DNA of 5,741 bases, from assembly GCA_029933565.1 (NCBI GenBank), contig JAOZNY010000026.1:11247-16987 (forward strand), read 5' to 3'. The notes under the pieces are model-generated. The model was not told the DNA's origin, searched no databases, and worked only from the letters and a program-made list of their open reading frames with translations. Every line of letters begins with the position of its first letter. Position 1 is the stretch's first letter. The DNA comes from Bacteroidales bacterium. Lineage in GTDB: Bacteria > Bacteroidota > Bacteroidia > Bacteroidales > F082. Both the position numbers and the translations under genes were made by a program. This document shows, in pieces, positions 1 to 5,741 of the stretch.

Positions 1-240
1 CATGCTGGCACAGATGATATTTTCGATGAACTTTTTGGACTCGACAACTCAATTGAATCTGTAATGATTTTTGGTCACAACCCAACCTTCACCGATTTTG
101 TCAATATTTTTGAAACCCCCATAATCAACAATCTGCCAACATCCGGCATTGCAGCAATTAGTTTTAAAACCGATAAATGGGAGGAAATTGCAAACTCAAA
201 TTTTAAAGTCGAATTTATTGTAACTCCAAGGATGTTGTAG
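1..240 (+). CDS. SixA-like histidine phosphatase family protein, C-terminal part (5' end outside window)
   Basis: The frame is open from the first base to a TAG at 238-240, giving 79 residues with no internal stop. Seen: FGHNPTFTDFV at about residues 24-34, LPTSGIAAISF at 45-55 and a Trp at 60. This order (GHNP, then a T-S/G-I-A-x-x-F strand, then a Trp) is typical of the C-terminal half of SixA-type proteins in the histidine phosphatase superfamily. His26 of the visible part should be the second active-site histidine. The catalytic RHG motif would lie upstream, outside the window. E. coli SixA (about 160 residues) dephosphorylates phosphohistidine in signalling and phosphotransfer proteins; the substrate here is unknown. 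The gene is followed by a palindromic element and a convergent T9SS gene. Family assignment is strong; equivalence to sixA is an inference. Confidence 0.85.
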   Translation, partial: HAGTDDIFDELFGLDNSIESVMIFGHNPTFTDFVNIFETPIINNLPTSGIAAISFKTDKWEEIANSNFKVEFIVTPRML

Positions 241-251
241 CCTGTTAACTC

Positions 252-405
252 AATACTGTCCATAAAATTTCACGCAAAGGTCGCGAAGAAGCGCAAAGAT
301 CGCTGAGAATATTTTGTTTTTCTTTGCAATCTTTGCGTATTATGCTTAGCGGTCTTTGCGTGAAACTTTTTCTTTCTTTGTGTGAAAATAGTTCTGGACA
401 GTTTT
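252..405. repeat. Nested palindromic MITE-like element with CGCAAAG/CTTTGCG cores
   Basis: The outer arms ACTGTCCA (255-262) and TGGACAGT (395-402) are perfect inverted repeats, with two further A-T matches beyond a single mismatch. Inside them, 268-284 pairs with 349-365 over 17 positions; the only two non-Watson-Crick positions are G-T wobbles, so the RNA stem would be unbroken. A further inner stem pairs 291-300 with 329-338, with one wobble. The heptamer CGCAAAG occurs at 273-279 and 292-298, and its complement CTTTGCG at 331-337 and 354-360. Degenerate copies lie at 322-328 and 377-383. There is no ORF that could be a transposase and no obvious target-site duplication. Similar CGCAAAG-rich palindromes are, from memory, scattered between genes in many Bacteroidota genomes; copy number here cannot be judged from one window. 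Confidence 0.7.
268..371 (+). terminator. Likely intrinsic terminator between convergent genes
   Basis: The 17-bp stem (268-284 with 349-365) is followed on the + strand by CTTTTTCTTTC from 366, so it has the stem-plus-U-tract form of an intrinsic terminator for the phosphatase gene ending at 240. The loop is long (64 nt) but contains the second stem 291-300/329-338, which would compact it. On the - strand the same stem is followed by a short ATTTTA tract, so it may also stop transcription of the gene ending at 417, though less convincingly. This is inferred from structure only. Confidence 0.5.
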
Positions 406-416
406 CCTTTAAGATT

Positions 417-1760
417 CTACTGAACCAATAATTTTCCGCTATACGCTTTGTCGTTAAACACAAATTTATAAACGTAAACACCTTTGTCGAGATAAGAAAC
501 CGAAATTGGCTGATTTTCTACAATCTCTTCAGACAGCACTTTTCTGCCACGAGTATCGAAAACTTCAACCAAAACAACATCTGAGCCAATGTTTAAATCA
601 AGTGTGAAAAAATCTGTTGCCGGGTTAGGATAAGCCAAAAATGCACCATCATCATTTAATTCAACAGCTGATGAATTATTTTCTGAATAAAAATAATTGG
701 TTCTTGTGTCCTCATCCCAACTTTCATCCCAAGCCTCAAAAACCTCCTCAGTTAAGAGCATGTGATTAAAGAGTATCGCACTCAATGTATAATAATATCC
801 GGAATAATTACCCGGCAAAAGCAGGTCGCTGTAAGTAAATGTATTGTTATAAGTATACAGTACTTTTTCTTCCACAAGCCAATCCCCAAGGCTAAATTCC
901 CACCACGACTCAATATATTCTGAAATATTCCCATGCTCATCGTAAGTAAAATCAGCCTTGCTCTCATTCTCCCACTCAAGTGTAGTTATGTTCCACTGAC
1001 TCCAAAATTCATTAATCAAATTCCCATTGCCCTCATATGAATAATCAACCTTGTATTCATTCTCCCAAACATTGGCATCCGTATCCCACAACAACCATAA
1101 TTCCTGAACCATGCGTCCATCTCCATCATAAAAATATTCATATTTTTCGGCATTTAGCCAGTTTGCAGGGTCTTCAACATTGTAATAGTTTATAATCTCC
1201 ACGAGTTTTCCATTGCTATTAAATACATATTCAAATTTCCAATACTCAACCCATTGGCTTAATTCCGGATTCCACATCTTCATTATTACAATAATACCTT
1301 CAGCCCCCTGATAAGTAAATTCAGTTTTAATCTCATTACGCCATTCCATTTCAGGAGTATCCCGCATTTGAGTGCTTACAACGGATAATTTTCCATCAAT
1401 ATTATAGGAATACTCTGTCTTCTGATAGTTAAACCATTGGACCTGTTCTACCATCCATCCTGAACGCATCATTAAAATTTCTTTTCCATTGGCGTCCCAA
1501 GTGTATTCTTCCTTTTCATCATTTTTCCATCCTCCATCAAATTCATGAAATTCCTCATAAATTAATGAATCCATTGCTTGTTTTGAATCATTGGGAGAGT
1601 AAAAGGGATTTGCCAAATCTGCATTACTCTTGATGATCTGCTTTAAAATATTGAAAGTTTCGGCACGCTGTCCTTCAGTTCGCTTCTTTTCTATTGCTGA
1701 CTGCCCCATTAGGGAGATAGCAATAAAACTAACGATAAGTAATGTAAATGTTCTTTTCAT
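417..1760 (-). CDS. Secreted repeat protein with T9SS type A C-terminal sorting domain
   Basis: 447 residues from an ATG at 1758-1760 to a TAG at 417-419. Residues 1-22 form a signal peptide: MKR, a hydrophobic stretch TFTLLIVSFIAISLMG, then QSA. Residues 78-308 are about eight tandem units of 31 residues (described separately), with a degenerate ninth at Trp348. Residues about 368-447 are a T9SS sorting domain: YPNPATD at 377-383, a beta strand VVLVEVFDTRGRKV at 395-408, and the closing KGVYVYKF...KLLVQ. In this family the domain directs passage across the outer membrane by the type IX system and is usually removed when the protein is released or attached to the surface. The central part carries no enzyme motif I recognise, so its function is unknown; binding or adhesion is a guess. 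The gene is convergent with the phosphatase and divergent from ppk1. AAAAAG lies just before the ATG, as is common in this phylum. Confidence 0.9.
   Translation of the reverse strand: MKRTFTLLIVSFIAISLMGQSAIEKKRTEGQRAETFNILKQIIKSNADLANPFYSPNDSKQAMDSLIYEEFHEFDGGWKNDEKEEYTWDANGKEILMMRSGWMVEQVQWFNYQKTEYSYNIDGKLSVVSTQMRDTPEMEWRNEIKTEFTYQGAEGIIVIMKMWNPELSQWVEYWKFEYVFNSNGKLVEIINYYNVEDPANWLNAEKYEYFYDGDGRMVQELWLLWDTDANVWENEYKVDYSYEGNGNLINEFWSQWNITTLEWENESKADFTYDEHGNISEYIESWWEFSLGDWLVEEKVLYTYNNTFTYSDLLLPGNYSGYYYTLSAILFNHMLLTEEVFEAWDESWDEDTRTNYFYSENNSSAVELNDDGAFLAYPNPATDFFTLDLNIGSDVVLVEVFDTRGRKVLSEEIVENQPISVSYLDKGVYVYKFVFNDKAYSGKLLVQ
837..1529 (-). repeat. Eight tandem 31-residue Trp/Lys/Tyr coding repeats
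   Basis: Anchor tryptophans lie at residues 78, 109, 140, 170, 201, 232, 263 and 294 of the T9SS protein, so the spacing is 31 residues except one unit of 30. Every unit has Lys at W+5 and an aromatic residue at W+8 and W+10. Seven have Gly at W+14 (W+15 in unit 3); unit 8 has none. The consensus is W-x4-K-x-[ED]-[YF]-x-[YFW]-x3-G. Five units also have a Trp seven residues before the anchor. A ninth, degenerate unit begins at Trp348 with Arg in place of Lys. The Y-x-Y-D-x-x-G-N part resembles YD/RHS-type repeats, which suggests a beta-hairpin repeat fold, but the match is only partial. Confidence 0.85.
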
Positions 1761-1912
1761 CTTTTTAATTTAGTTGATTATTAATAATAATATTTCTTAA
1801 TATTAATTAAAACGCTGCAAGTTAAGAAATTAAAAGAAACTAAAGTAGTTAAATATTGCTAATTTTGTAATCTATCAGGTTTTCAATAATTTAAATAATA
1901 AAGACGCAGAAA
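1761..1912. promoter_or_regulatory. AT-rich divergent intergenic region with inverted repeat
   Basis: This 152-bp region separates the start of the T9SS gene (reading left) from the start of ppk1 (reading right), so it must hold at least one promoter in each direction. It contains a 9-bp perfect inverted repeat, ATTTCTTAA (1792-1800) and TTAAGAAAT (1822-1830), with a 21-nt spacer. It also holds two 10-bp palindromes, TTATTAATAA (1778-1787) and TTAATATTAA (1797-1806), 19 bp apart centre to centre. On the - strand, TAACTTG (1824 back to 1818) is a partial match to the Bacteroidota -7 element for the T9SS gene. In DNA this AT-rich such repeats arise easily by chance, so an operator role is only a possibility. 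Confidence 0.4.
1860..1867 (+). promoter_or_regulatory. Candidate -7 promoter element for ppk1
   Basis: TAATTTTG matches the Bacteroidota sigma-70-type -7 consensus TAnnTTTG exactly and lies 45 bp before the ppk1 start. Transcription would begin around 1872-1876, leaving a leader of about 40 nt. No convincing TTTG/TTG -33 element is seen 17-23 bp upstream, which lowers confidence. Confidence 0.45.
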
Positions 1913-3949
1913 GTGAAGAAGTTAATTAACAGAGAAGTATCGTGGCTGCATTTTAACGAGAGGGTATTGCAGGAAGCAATGGATGAGGGAAACCCAATAA
2001 TTGAAAGGCTAAGGTTTTTAGGTATCTTCTCAAATAATAGGGATGAATTTTTTAGGGTAAGAGTGGCCACCATTAAAAGAATGATTCAGTTTGAACTGGA
2101 ACATAAAAGCAAAAAAACCGAAAGACCTTCTGCTGTTTTAAAACAGATACTTACAATTGTTGAAGAGCAGGAAGAAAAGTTTACTACTACAATAAATCAA
2201 ATAATTGAAGACCTTGAAAAACACAAAATTTACTTTCGCGATGAAAGCCAACTGAACAAGGAACAAGGAGAATTTGTTAGGCAGTATTTTGCAAACGAAG
2301 TAAGATCATTGCTTTTCCCGATTATGCTAAAAAATTTGAGCGACCCAGATACTTTGCAGGATAATTCAATCTATTTGGCAGCAGAACTAAAGAACTCGCA
2401 AGAAAACAAAGATGATGAATATGCTCTGGTAATGGTTCCAGACTCTATCTCTCGTTTTGTGATTTTACCTTCAGACAACGACAACAAATACATTATTTTC
2501 CTTGACGATGTACTTAGGTATTGCATGGGTGAACTTTTTGGGTGGATGGGATTTAACACTTTTAGTGCCTATACCATTAAATTTACACGCGATGCTGAAC
2601 TTGACATCGATAATGATATTTCCAAAAGTTTTATGGAGCTGATGAGTGATAGCATTAAAAAAAGAAAAAAAGGTTCGGCGGTTAGGTTTGTTTACGATAA
2701 GGAAATGCCCGATCGACTTCAAAAACGCCTACTTCGAAAACTTAATATTACGAGTAACGACAATCTTAGAGGAGGTGGAAGATACCACAACTCCAAAGAT
2801 TTTATGTCGTTTCCAAATGTTGGTGGTAAAAACCTTGTTTATGCTAAAACAGCACCTTTATTGCACAAGGACATTGACCACAACTCAAGCATTTTATCAA
2901 GAATTAAAAAAGGTGACATCCTTCTTCACTACCCATACCAATCATTTCAATACATTGTTGATCTGCTTAGGGAGGCATCAATTGATCCAAAAGTAAGAGC
3001 AATTAAAATGACATTTTACCGTGCCGCCAGAAACTCAAATGTTATAAACGCACTTATAAATGCCGCCAGAAATGGTAAAAATGTTACTGTATTTCTGGAA
3101 ATTCAGGCAAGATTTGACGAAAAAGCAAATATTTTCTGGTCGCAGAAACTTAGAGAGGAAGGTGTTAAAATAATTAAAACCCTACCGGGATTTAAGGTGC
3201 ACAGCAAACTAATGTTGATTAGAAGAAAAGAAAATGGGGAGAATGTTTATTACACAAATATCAGCACTGGTAACTTCAACGAATCGACTGCTAAGGTTTA
3301 TGCCGACGACAGTTTGCTAACTGCCCATCAGGGGATTGCAAAAGAAGTAAATATGCTATTTCATCTATTTGAATCACCTTACAATCCTCCTAAATTTAAG
3401 CACCTGTTGGTTGCACCGTATTATATGCGCAATAGTTTCTTTAGCATGATAAACAAAGAAATACGCAGTGCAAAAGCAGGCAATGAAGCGTGGATAATTA
3501 TAAAATTAAATAATTTAGTTGATGTAAAAACTACTAACAAACTTTATGCTGCTGCAAAAGCGGGGGTGAAAATTGATATCATTTGCCGCGGCATCTGTGT
3601 ACTAATTCCAAGCATTAAAGGTTTAAGCGAAAACATAAGGGTAATTAGCATAGTGGACAAGTTTTTGGAACACAGCCGGATATTTGTATTTGCCAATGAC
3701 GGTAGCCCAAAATACTATTTATCGTCTGCCGACTGGATGGTAAGAAATTTTGATCATCGTTTTGAAGCGGCAACGCCTGTTTACGACAAAAATTTACAAG
3801 GTGAACTTAAGAAAATGTTGGATTTTCAATTAAAAGACAATGTAAAAGCCAGACTAGTAAATACTTATTCCTCAAATGAATATGTTAAAATTAAAGAGCA
3901 GAGTCCACTTCGGTCTCAAGTTAAAATTTATAAGAGTTTTAAAATCTAA
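1913..3949 (+). CDS. ppk1: Polyphosphate kinase 1 (PPK1)
   Basis: 678 residues, close to the 688 of E. coli PPK1. PPK1 reversibly transfers the ATP gamma-phosphate to a growing polyphosphate chain through a phosphohistidine intermediate. Domains inferred by alignment from memory with the E. coli enzyme: N about 1-103 (SWLHFNERVL, SNNRDEF), H about 104-316 (RGGGRYHN), C1 about 317-497, C2 about 498-675. Active-site residues present: His430 in KVHSKL (E. coli H435), His587 in FLEHSR (H592), Asn42 (N45), Arg370 (R375), Arg400 (R405), Tyr463 (Y468) and Arg559 (R564). At the position of E. coli H454 there is Asn449, in TNISTGNFNE. The start is GTG at 1913-1915: an in-frame TAA lies at 1892-1894 and no ATG falls between, while the conserved N-terminus begins nine codons in. 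No Shine-Dalgarno sequence is visible. Polyphosphate exopolyphosphatase (ppx), a common partner, is not in the window. Confidence 0.97.
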   Translation: MKKLINREVSWLHFNERVLQEAMDEGNPIIERLRFLGIFSNNRDEFFRVRVATIKRMIQFELEHKSKKTERPSAVLKQILTIVEEQEEKFTTTINQIIEDLEKHKIYFRDESQLNKEQGEFVRQYFANEVRSLLFPIMLKNLSDPDTLQDNSIYLAAELKNSQENKDDEYALVMVPDSISRFVILPSDNDNKYIIFLDDVLRYCMGELFGWMGFNTFSAYTIKFTRDAELDIDNDISKSFMELMSDSIKKRKKGSAVRFVYDKEMPDRLQKRLLRKLNITSNDNLRGGGRYHNSKDFMSFPNVGGKNLVYAKTAPLLHKDIDHNSSILSRIKKGDILLHYPYQSFQYIVDLLREASIDPKVRAIKMTFYRAARNSNVINALINAARNGKNVTVFLEIQARFDEKANIFWSQKLREEGVKIIKTLPGFKVHSKLMLIRRKENGENVYYTNISTGNFNESTAKVYADDSLLTAHQGIAKEVNMLFHLFESPYNPPKFKHLLVAPYYMRNSFFSMINKEIRSAKAGNEAWIIIKLNNLVDVKTTNKLYAAAKAGVKIDIICRGICVLIPSIKGLSENIRVISIVDKFLEHSRIFVFANDGSPKYYLSSADWMVRNFDHRFEAATPVYDKNLQGELKKMLDFQLKDNVKARLVNTYSSNEYVKIKEQSPLRSQVKIYKSFKI

Positions 3950-3958
3950 ATATTGCGA

Positions 3959-4525
3959 CTAAATCACAATTTCGGATAAGGAGCGTTTAGGGACAAAATG
4001 CACCTTCTGATCATTTTCGAAATATTCAATACTTCCCGACTTTTCAAGTTCAACAGTTTCCACTTCTTGTGCTGGTTCGCCAATGGCAATTACCTGAATG
4101 AGTTCAAGATTTTCAGCATAACCAAAGTGTTTTTGCATTTGATAACGATTAACTGTTCGTACAATGCATCCGCCTAATCCTTTTTCAACTGCTCCCAGCA
4201 AAATTGTTTGGCTGGCTATTCCAACATCTATAAATGCATTGTCATTTATGTTCTTATCCAAAAATACCACGATGTAGGCTGTAGGCCTTTCATTTTTTAG
4301 AGGGCCTTTCCATTCCTTAAGATACCACGCCCAACTCAATTGTTCAAACACAAAATCCAGGTCCTTACTTTCTGATACTATCTTATATTTTAGTGGCTGC
4401 TTATTTTTTGAAGATGCCGTAATTCTTGCTAAATCAATTAGTTCAAGCAATTCGCTATTGCTAATTTTTCGTTCAGAATTAAATTTCCTATAACTCCTGT
4501 TATTCTTTACTAAATCCTTTAGCAT
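3959..4525 (-). CDS. Nitroreductase-family FMN-dependent oxidoreductase
   Basis: 188 residues from an ATG at 4523-4525 to a TAG at 3959-3961. Seen: RSYRKF at residues 10-15, the N-terminal FMN phosphate-binding motif; SSKNKQP at 38-44, matching the S-x-x-N-x-Q-P flavin-binding signature; ERPTAYIVVF at 79-88; and GLGGCIVR at 116-123, the glycine-rich segment that contacts FMN. The order and length fit a compact nitroreductase that would act as a cytoplasmic homodimer, using NAD(P)H to reduce an unknown substrate. Family membership does not tell the substrate: nitroaromatics, quinones, flavins and other electron acceptors all occur. The gene lies 67 bp downstream of the glycosyltransferase on the same strand. 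No TAnnTTTG element is seen in that gap, so it may depend on read-through. It converges on ppk1 with only 9 bp between the stop codons. Confidence 0.88.
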   Translation of the reverse strand: MLKDLVKNNRSYRKFNSERKISNSELLELIDLARITASSKNKQPLKYKIVSESKDLDFVFEQLSWAWYLKEWKGPLKNERPTAYIVVFLDKNINDNAFIDVGIASQTILLGAVEKGLGGCIVRTVNRYQMQKHFGYAENLELIQVIAIGEPAQEVETVELEKSGSIEYFENDQKVHFVPKRSLSEIVI

Positions 4526-4592
4526 ATATTTGTTTTCTGTTAGATTAAACCCAATCGGATAAGCCCTAGCAGGTGAAAGACAGACACTGGAA

Positions 4593-5741
4593 TTACCCCT
4601 TAATTATTTCATCAAGTTTAGCGGTTGACTCTTTCCAACTATAGTTATTGTTTACAAAATCAAAGCCACTTTTTGCTATTTTATCATAAACTTTATCAGC
4701 CGAAAGTAGTATTTGTATCTTTTCAGCCAACTCAGCTGCAGTATTTCCTATTAGCACTTCTTCGCCATCAGCAGCCATCAGCGCATCGTTGGCCAATTTG
4801 GTTGTAATTGATGGAATGCGCATTGCCATTGCTTCGAGTAATTTATTCTGCAAGCCGGTGCCTATTCTCATTGGAGCAATAAAAATACGGGCCGAAGAAT
4901 AGGCATCTCTAATATCATCCAGCCAACCACTTACGCTAACTTTTTCACTTTTTAATGCAACTACCTTTTTATCAGGGCTTACACCTGCCAGAAGTACATT
5001 TATCTCAGGGTTTTGCTCCCATACAATTGGCATTATTTCCTTTACTAAAAAAATGGCAGCATCCACATTAGGTGGGTAAGCCATATTGCCTGCAAAAACT
5101 AAATCGTATTTTTTTTCTCTATCCATGGGCGAGAAGAAATCGTGATCAACACCATTGGGGATAATATGAATTTCCTGTTTGTTCACATGCTCTATTAAAT
5201 CCCGATCAGGCTTAGAAATTATTGTTTTATTGTCGAAAATATCAAAAAGATGGTTTTCATATTTAACCAATCGCTCATATTCCATCTTGAAAAATGGCTT
5301 CATAAAAAAGTTTGCTTTCTCATACCTGCGTTTTATACCGTAGGAGAAAACATCCTGATAATCGATGGTTTTTTTAATTGGTGATTTTTTCACATATTCA
5401 GCAGTTCGCACAAGCTGACAGTAAATATGATCAGGTTTGTACTCTTCAATCAGTGCCTTTACTTTCTTGTTTGCATTTCTATTATAAAAATATCCGGTTT
5501 GGATGGGAAGTCCTTTAAAAAATGAAAGAAACATATTAAAAAGAATACGGTACCATGGCAGATCGATAAAATTAATTGAACGACAATAAGGCTGTAGTTT
5601 TTGAAATGCCTTTTGTTTATCTAGCTTGCCGTCGGGATTGAGTGCACACAAAATTATCTCATTATACTTCGATAACTCCCTAACCTGATGGAAAGCCCTT
5701 AACTTATCTCCTTTTTCAAGAGGATAAGGAACTCTGGAAAG
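4593..5741 (-). CDS. Glycosyltransferase, GT4-like (GT-B fold), N-terminus outside window
   Basis: The frame runs from the right edge to a TAA at 4593-4595, giving 382 visible residues. The first 30 include SRVPYPLEKGDKLRAFHQVREL, split here as SRVPYPLEKGDKLRAF plus HQVREL, the acceptor-side start typical of these enzymes; probably only about 5-10 residues are missing. The TTG at 5649-5651 is not the start, since conserved sequence continues upstream of it. In visible numbering: IPNGVDHDFF about 194-203 at the domain linker, VFAGNMAYPPN about 215-225, SGWLDD 271-276, and APMRIGTGLQNKLLEAMAM about 289-307, the nucleotide-sugar binding region. The first Glu of the usual E-x7-E motif is absent (Thr there). 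That pattern, and GxQNKxLEAMA, recall the PEP-CTERM/EpsH-associated sugar transferase subfamily (TIGR03087). It probably adds a sugar from a nucleotide donor during surface polysaccharide or glycan synthesis; donor and acceptor are unknown. Confidence 0.88.
   Translation of the reverse strand, partial: LSRVPYPLEKGDKLRAFHQVRELSKYNEIILCALNPDGKLDKQKAFQKLQPYCRSINFIDLPWYRILFNMFLSFFKGLPIQTGYFYNRNANKKVKALIEEYKPDHIYCQLVRTAEYVKKSPIKKTIDYQDVFSYGIKRRYEKANFFMKPFFKMEYERLVKYENHLFDIFDNKTIISKPDRDLIEHVNKQEIHIIPNGVDHDFFSPMDREKKYDLVFAGNMAYPPNVDAAIFLVKEIMPIVWEQNPEINVLLAGVSPDKKVVALKSEKVSVSGWLDDIRDAYSSARIFIAPMRIGTGLQNKLLEAMAMRIPSITTKLANDALMAADGEEVLIGNTAAELAEKIQILLSADKVYDKIAKSGFDFVNNNYSWKESTAKLDEIIKG

Noticed and set aside
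75..263. 62-codon open frame on the - strand opposite the phosphatase gene
   Set aside because: It is antisense to a clearly recognisable SixA-like coding sequence and has no motif of its own.
252..405. CRISPR-like repeat array made of the CGCAAAG cores
   Set aside because: The copies are short, in inverted orientation and irregularly spaced, without constant spacers, so this is a palindrome and not an array.
245..481. 78-codon open frame on the - strand across the palindrome and the 3' end of the T9SS gene
   Set aside because: Much of it is translated palindrome, it overlaps the sorting-domain coding region in another frame, and the protein has no known motif.
2646..2996. 116-codon open frame inside ppk1, starting beside two A7 runs (2657-2663 and 2665-2671)
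   Set aside because: It lies wholly within a well-conserved part of ppk1 in another frame, and its translation has no recognisable domain. The A-runs simply encode KKRKK, and the ppk1 frame reads through intact, so neither a frameshift product nor a separate gene is supported.
4526..4592. Possible promoter or terminator between the glycosyltransferase and nitroreductase
   Set aside because: No TAnnTTTG element on the - strand and no convincing hairpin with a U tract is visible in these 67 bases.

Overview
The window is AT-rich chromosomal DNA from a member of the Bacteroidota. Three things point there. One gene encodes a secreted protein ending in a type IX secretion (T9SS, Por_Secre_tail) sorting domain, a system confined to that phylum. 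The genes lack clear Shine-Dalgarno sequences. A TAnnTTTG-type -7 element precedes ppk1. The class cannot be fixed from this sequence; a Bacteroidales/Marinilabiliales-like or flavobacterial host would both fit.

Layout. Bases 1-240 (+) are the C-terminal 79 codons of a SixA-like histidine phosphatase. Bases 252-405 hold a nested, MITE-like palindrome built from CGCAAAG/CTTTGCG cores, between two convergent genes, and it probably also serves as a terminator. Bases 417-1760 (-) encode a 447-residue exported protein with about eight 31-residue Trp/Tyr-rich repeats and a T9SS tail. A 152-bp AT-rich divergent promoter region follows. Bases 1913-3949 (+) encode a full-length polyphosphate kinase (ppk1) starting at GTG. 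Only 9 bp after its stop lies the stop codon of a convergent nitroreductase-family gene (3959-4525, -). Upstream of that on the same strand is a family-4-type glycosyltransferase (4593-5741, -), whose reading frame stays open to the right edge, so its N-terminus is outside the window.

How the genes relate. The SixA-like phosphatase and PPK1 both belong to phosphohistidine/phosphate chemistry and may once have been direct neighbours. Here the T9SS gene, on the opposite strand, and the palindromic element separate them. The glycosyltransferase and nitroreductase lie 67 bp apart on one strand and could share a transcript, but nothing links them functionally. The least explained parts are the 31-residue repeat protein and the nested palindrome. 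I see no CRISPR array, tRNA, rRNA, toxin-antitoxin pair, transposase or recognisable defence system.
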